Of a stretch of DNA of 64,000 nt, positions 61,942-64,000 are shown one piece after another (within the stretch, counting starts at the first letter, position 1; the number at the start of each line of letters is the position of its first letter). Made by a program: the position numbers and the translations under genes. The stretch is from VMCP01 sp964408945 (GTDB taxonomy: Bacteria > Bacteroidota > Bacteroidia > NS11-12g > UBA955), in assembly GCA_964408945.1 (NCBI GenBank), contig CAYPBJ010000005.1, positions 1 to 64,000 on the forward strand, in the 5' to 3' direction. A model generated the notes under the pieces. The model did not search any database. It was not told the DNA's origin and saw only the letters and a program-made list of their open reading frames with translations.

Positions 61942-64000
61942 ATGGAAGTTGTAAATACCAAAAAGTTTGAAGTTGTTTTCACTTTTGTGAATCATGCTAA
62001 TTTTGGTATCATAGTGGAAGCCAATGCGGTACAGTTATTGGATAATGGAAATCCATCGTTGACATTTCAGCGAATTAGAATTCAAAATGCAGATTATTTC
62101 CAATTAGATAATGCGCAAAAAGCAGCTGTAGAACTCATTGAAAAGTTCGAAATGGATGTAATCATGAAGAAATTCTACACCGGTACAAAAAAATTGAAAC
62201 CGGCTGATTTTATTCTAAAGCATTATAATCCCGAGTTGGCCAAACTTGTTAGGGAATATATCGAAATACACTTGCTAAAGTTGCTCCACATCATCAAAGA
62301 TTATCCGCTTTATTGGTCTGGGAAATTAGGCGAGCCAATGGGACAAAGAATTCAGTTTGCCAATGAGCCAACGTCGGTGTTGTTTCATTTTAGGGAACAA
62401 GAAGACGGCATGAATTATTTTGTCACCCTAAAACATCAAGATCAGAAAATCAATATTTTCGAAAATAATGCGCATCTCTTGGTGGGTAAGCCTGCTTGGA
62501 TAATTACCGAAGACCGCCTGTTATTTTTCAATGAAAGGGTAGATGGGGTCAAAATAAAACCGTTTTTTAATAAACGATTCATTCATATTGCTGCAAATCA
62601 ACTTTCGGTATACATGAATAAATTCGTGTTGCCACTTTTAGAAAACCACGATGTTTATGCTAAAGGGTTTGAAATTGTTACTGAACAATTGTCTGTGAAA
62701 CCTGTTCTAAGGCTAAATAAATCCCAAGAAAAAGTAAAAAATCTACTGCTGTATTTTCAATATGGAAGTTGGCAATTTCCTTATCACGTAGACAAAAGAG
62801 TAAATGTTTCGCTCGAAGAAAAAGAAGGCAAATTTACTTTTCACAGAATTCGCAGATCTTACCCTATTGAGAAAGATAATATTCGAATTTTACAAGAATT
62901 AGGACTGTCATTTGTTAAAGGAAGCATCATGGGAATTGATTCAGATCAAGATTATGATTACTCAATGGTGCAATGGGTGAATCAATACTCAGATGAACTT
63001 ATTAGAAATGGCTTTGTTATAGAACAAGATTTCTCTGAGGTCAATTATTTTCTTGGGAAGATAGACGTTAAAATTAAGGTCTCTCAAGCTGAAGATTGGT
63101 TTGATTTGATGGCTATTGTTCGATTTGGAAGCTTTGAAATTCCATTTACACGCCTTAAAAATCACATTCTCAACAATAAGAAAGAGTTTGTTCTTCCCGA
63201 TGGAAGTATTGCCGTGCTTCCAAGCGAATGGTTCTCTCACTTTTCAAAGGTGTTGAATTTTTCTGTTGAGGAAGAAGATAGACTAAAGATCAAAAAGATT
63301 CACATCTCCTTATTAGAAGATCTACAGCAATATCTAGACGATGAATTGCCCAGTGCAGATTGGGCCGCTGCCATTACCGATCAAAAGATACCCGATTGCA
63401 ATATCCCTCAATCTTTCAAAGCAGAAATGCGAACCTATCAGAAAGAGGGTTATAATTGGATGAGATTTTTGTTGGAAAATAAGCTGGGTGCCCTTTTGGC
63501 TGATGATATGGGATTGGGAAAAACCATTCAAACCTTAGCCCTTATTCAGCACTTAACTGACGAACAAGCCAAGCTAAAATTATTGGGTAAATTAAATTTG
63601 CCATCATCTGAACAGGTCCAACAATTGATAAATGGTCAATCAGACAATGATTCCCATTGGCATGGGCCATGTATCGTGGTTTGTCCTAAATCACTGCTAT
63701 ACAACTGGAGAAATGAAGCCAATAAATTTGCTCCTGAGCTAAAAGTGTTGACTTATAGCGGACTGAATCGAAATAAACTCATTTCACAGTTTACCGAAGT
63801 TGATTTAGTGGTCATGAGTTATGGTACCATGCGCAATGATTTAGATTTCTTAAGGAAGTTTGAATACCCTTTGATCGTTTTAGATGAAAGTCAAGCCATC
63901 AAAAATCCTTCGTCGTTAACGGCTAGAAATTTATTGAAAATACATGCCCGTCATAAAGTAGCATTAACTGGTACCCCTATTGAAAATACCCTTCTAGATA
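61942..64000 (+). CDS. SNF2-family DEAD/DEAH-like helicase (partial, 3' end outside window)
   Basis: The ATG at 61942 opens a frame that runs 686 codons to the window end without a stop. Residues 1 to about 490 form a long N-terminal region without a clear motif. The helicase core starts with RTYQKEGYNWMRFLLENKLG, Walker A ADDMGLGKT (Lys527), VVCPKSLLYNWRNE and Walker B variant LDESQAIKN (Asp648-Glu649-Ser-Gln), then VALTGTPIENTLLD. SNF2 proteins are DNA translocases; the bacterial HepA/RapA or YwqA-like subtype cannot be chosen without the C-terminus. It is divergent from the methionine sulfoxide reductase gene. Confidence 0.9.
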   Translation, partial: MEVVNTKKFEVVFTFVNHANFGIIVEANAVQLLDNGNPSLTFQRIRIQNADYFQLDNAQKAAVELIEKFEMDVIMKKFYTGTKKLKPADFILKHYNPELAKLVREYIEIHLLKLLHIIKDYPLYWSGKLGEPMGQRIQFANEPTSVLFHFREQEDGMNYFVTLKHQDQKINIFENNAHLLVGKPAWIITEDRLLFFNERVDGVKIKPFFNKRFIHIAANQLSVYMNKFVLPLLENHDVYAKGFEIVTEQLSVKPVLRLNKSQEKVKNLLLYFQYGSWQFPYHVDKRVNVSLEEKEGKFTFHRIRRSYPIEKDNIRILQELGLSFVKGSIMGIDSDQDYDYSMVQWVNQYSDELIRNGFVIEQDFSEVNYFLGKIDVKIKVSQAEDWFDLMAIVRFGSFEIPFTRLKNHILNNKKEFVLPDGSIAVLPSEWFSHFSKVLNFSVEEEDRLKIKKIHISLLEDLQQYLDDELPSADWAAAITDQKIPDCNIPQSFKAEMRTYQKEGYNWMRFLLENKLGALLADDMGLGKTIQTLALIQHLTDEQAKLKLLGKLNLPSSEQVQQLINGQSDNDSHWHGPCIVVCPKSLLYNWRNEANKFAPELKVLTYSGLNRNKLISQFTEVDLVVMSYGTMRNDLDFLRKFEYPLIVLDESQAIKNPSSLTARNLLKIHARHKVALTGTPIENTLLD

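Overview
The window comes from the chromosome of an AT-rich Bacteroidota bacterium, possibly a Flavobacteriales-like lineage; the genus cannot be read from the sequence. The evidence is a type IX secretion and gliding locus (gldJ, a porP/sprF homologue, porU, porV), two large surface proteins with the type B (gliding-associated) C-terminal sorting domain, promoters with the Bacteroidota -7 box TAnnTTTG, few Shine-Dalgarno sequences, and a tRNA without encoded CCA. Coding density is high. I see no prophage, insertion sequence or CRISPR array.

Layout. 1-2000: a lycopene cyclase fused to a Brp/Blh beta-carotene cleavage oxygenase (retinal synthesis). 2090-3480: a small secreted protein and a YdcF-like membrane protein. 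3497-12071 (minus strand): gatB followed, with overlapping or near-touching genes, by a Dlt-like cassette: adenylation enzyme, GNAT, acyl carrier protein, SGNH protein, SGNH-LysM protein, MBOAT. 12148-12772: rnpB and tRNA-Gly. 12851-20623: T9SS/gliding genes. 20633-24130: acyl-CoA carboxylase subunits. 24220-27656: a secreted protein, a DUF4920 lipoprotein, a NamZ-like muramidase and an FtsX-type permease. 27716-29671: gyrB. 29806-36905 (minus): an envelope cluster with a degenerate Gfo/Idh-type protein, a lipoprotein, a polyprenyl-phosphate sugar transferase, an ABC membrane domain without ATPase, an HlyD-type adaptor and a TolC-type channel. 36997-43708: pcm, aminopeptidase P and a 1544-residue T9SS adhesin. 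43776-48714 (minus): outer-membrane barrel, HU/SPOR protein, TonB-like protein, folC. 48831-53037: rplU-rpmA, thioesterase, 2OG-Fe(II) oxygenase, an ECF sigma factor with a small companion gene, fmt. 53140-56955: second T9SS surface protein. 56967-61857 (minus): a free methionine sulfoxide reductase, MFS transporter, rnr and polyprenyl synthase run. 61942-64000: SNF2 helicase, cut by the window end.

The best candidate for an undescribed system is the six-gene Dlt-like cassette. It has all the parts for activating an amino acid, loading it on a carrier protein, moving it through an MBOAT protein and esterifying it outside, but in a Gram-negative lineage that lacks teichoic acids, and with extra parts (a GNAT enzyme, two SGNH proteins, two LysM domains) that the classical system lacks. 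The CrtY-Blh fusion and the ATPase-less type I-like exporter come next. A 100-N gap inside the SGNH-LysM gene looks like an assembly artefact: its flanks are an exact 55-bp duplicate, and removing gap plus one copy restores one intact reading frame.

Several genes (pccB, the DUF4920 lipoprotein, the 35880 lipoprotein, the HU/SPOR gene, fmt) have a -7 box ending exactly 4 nt before the start codon, which predicts leaderless transcripts.
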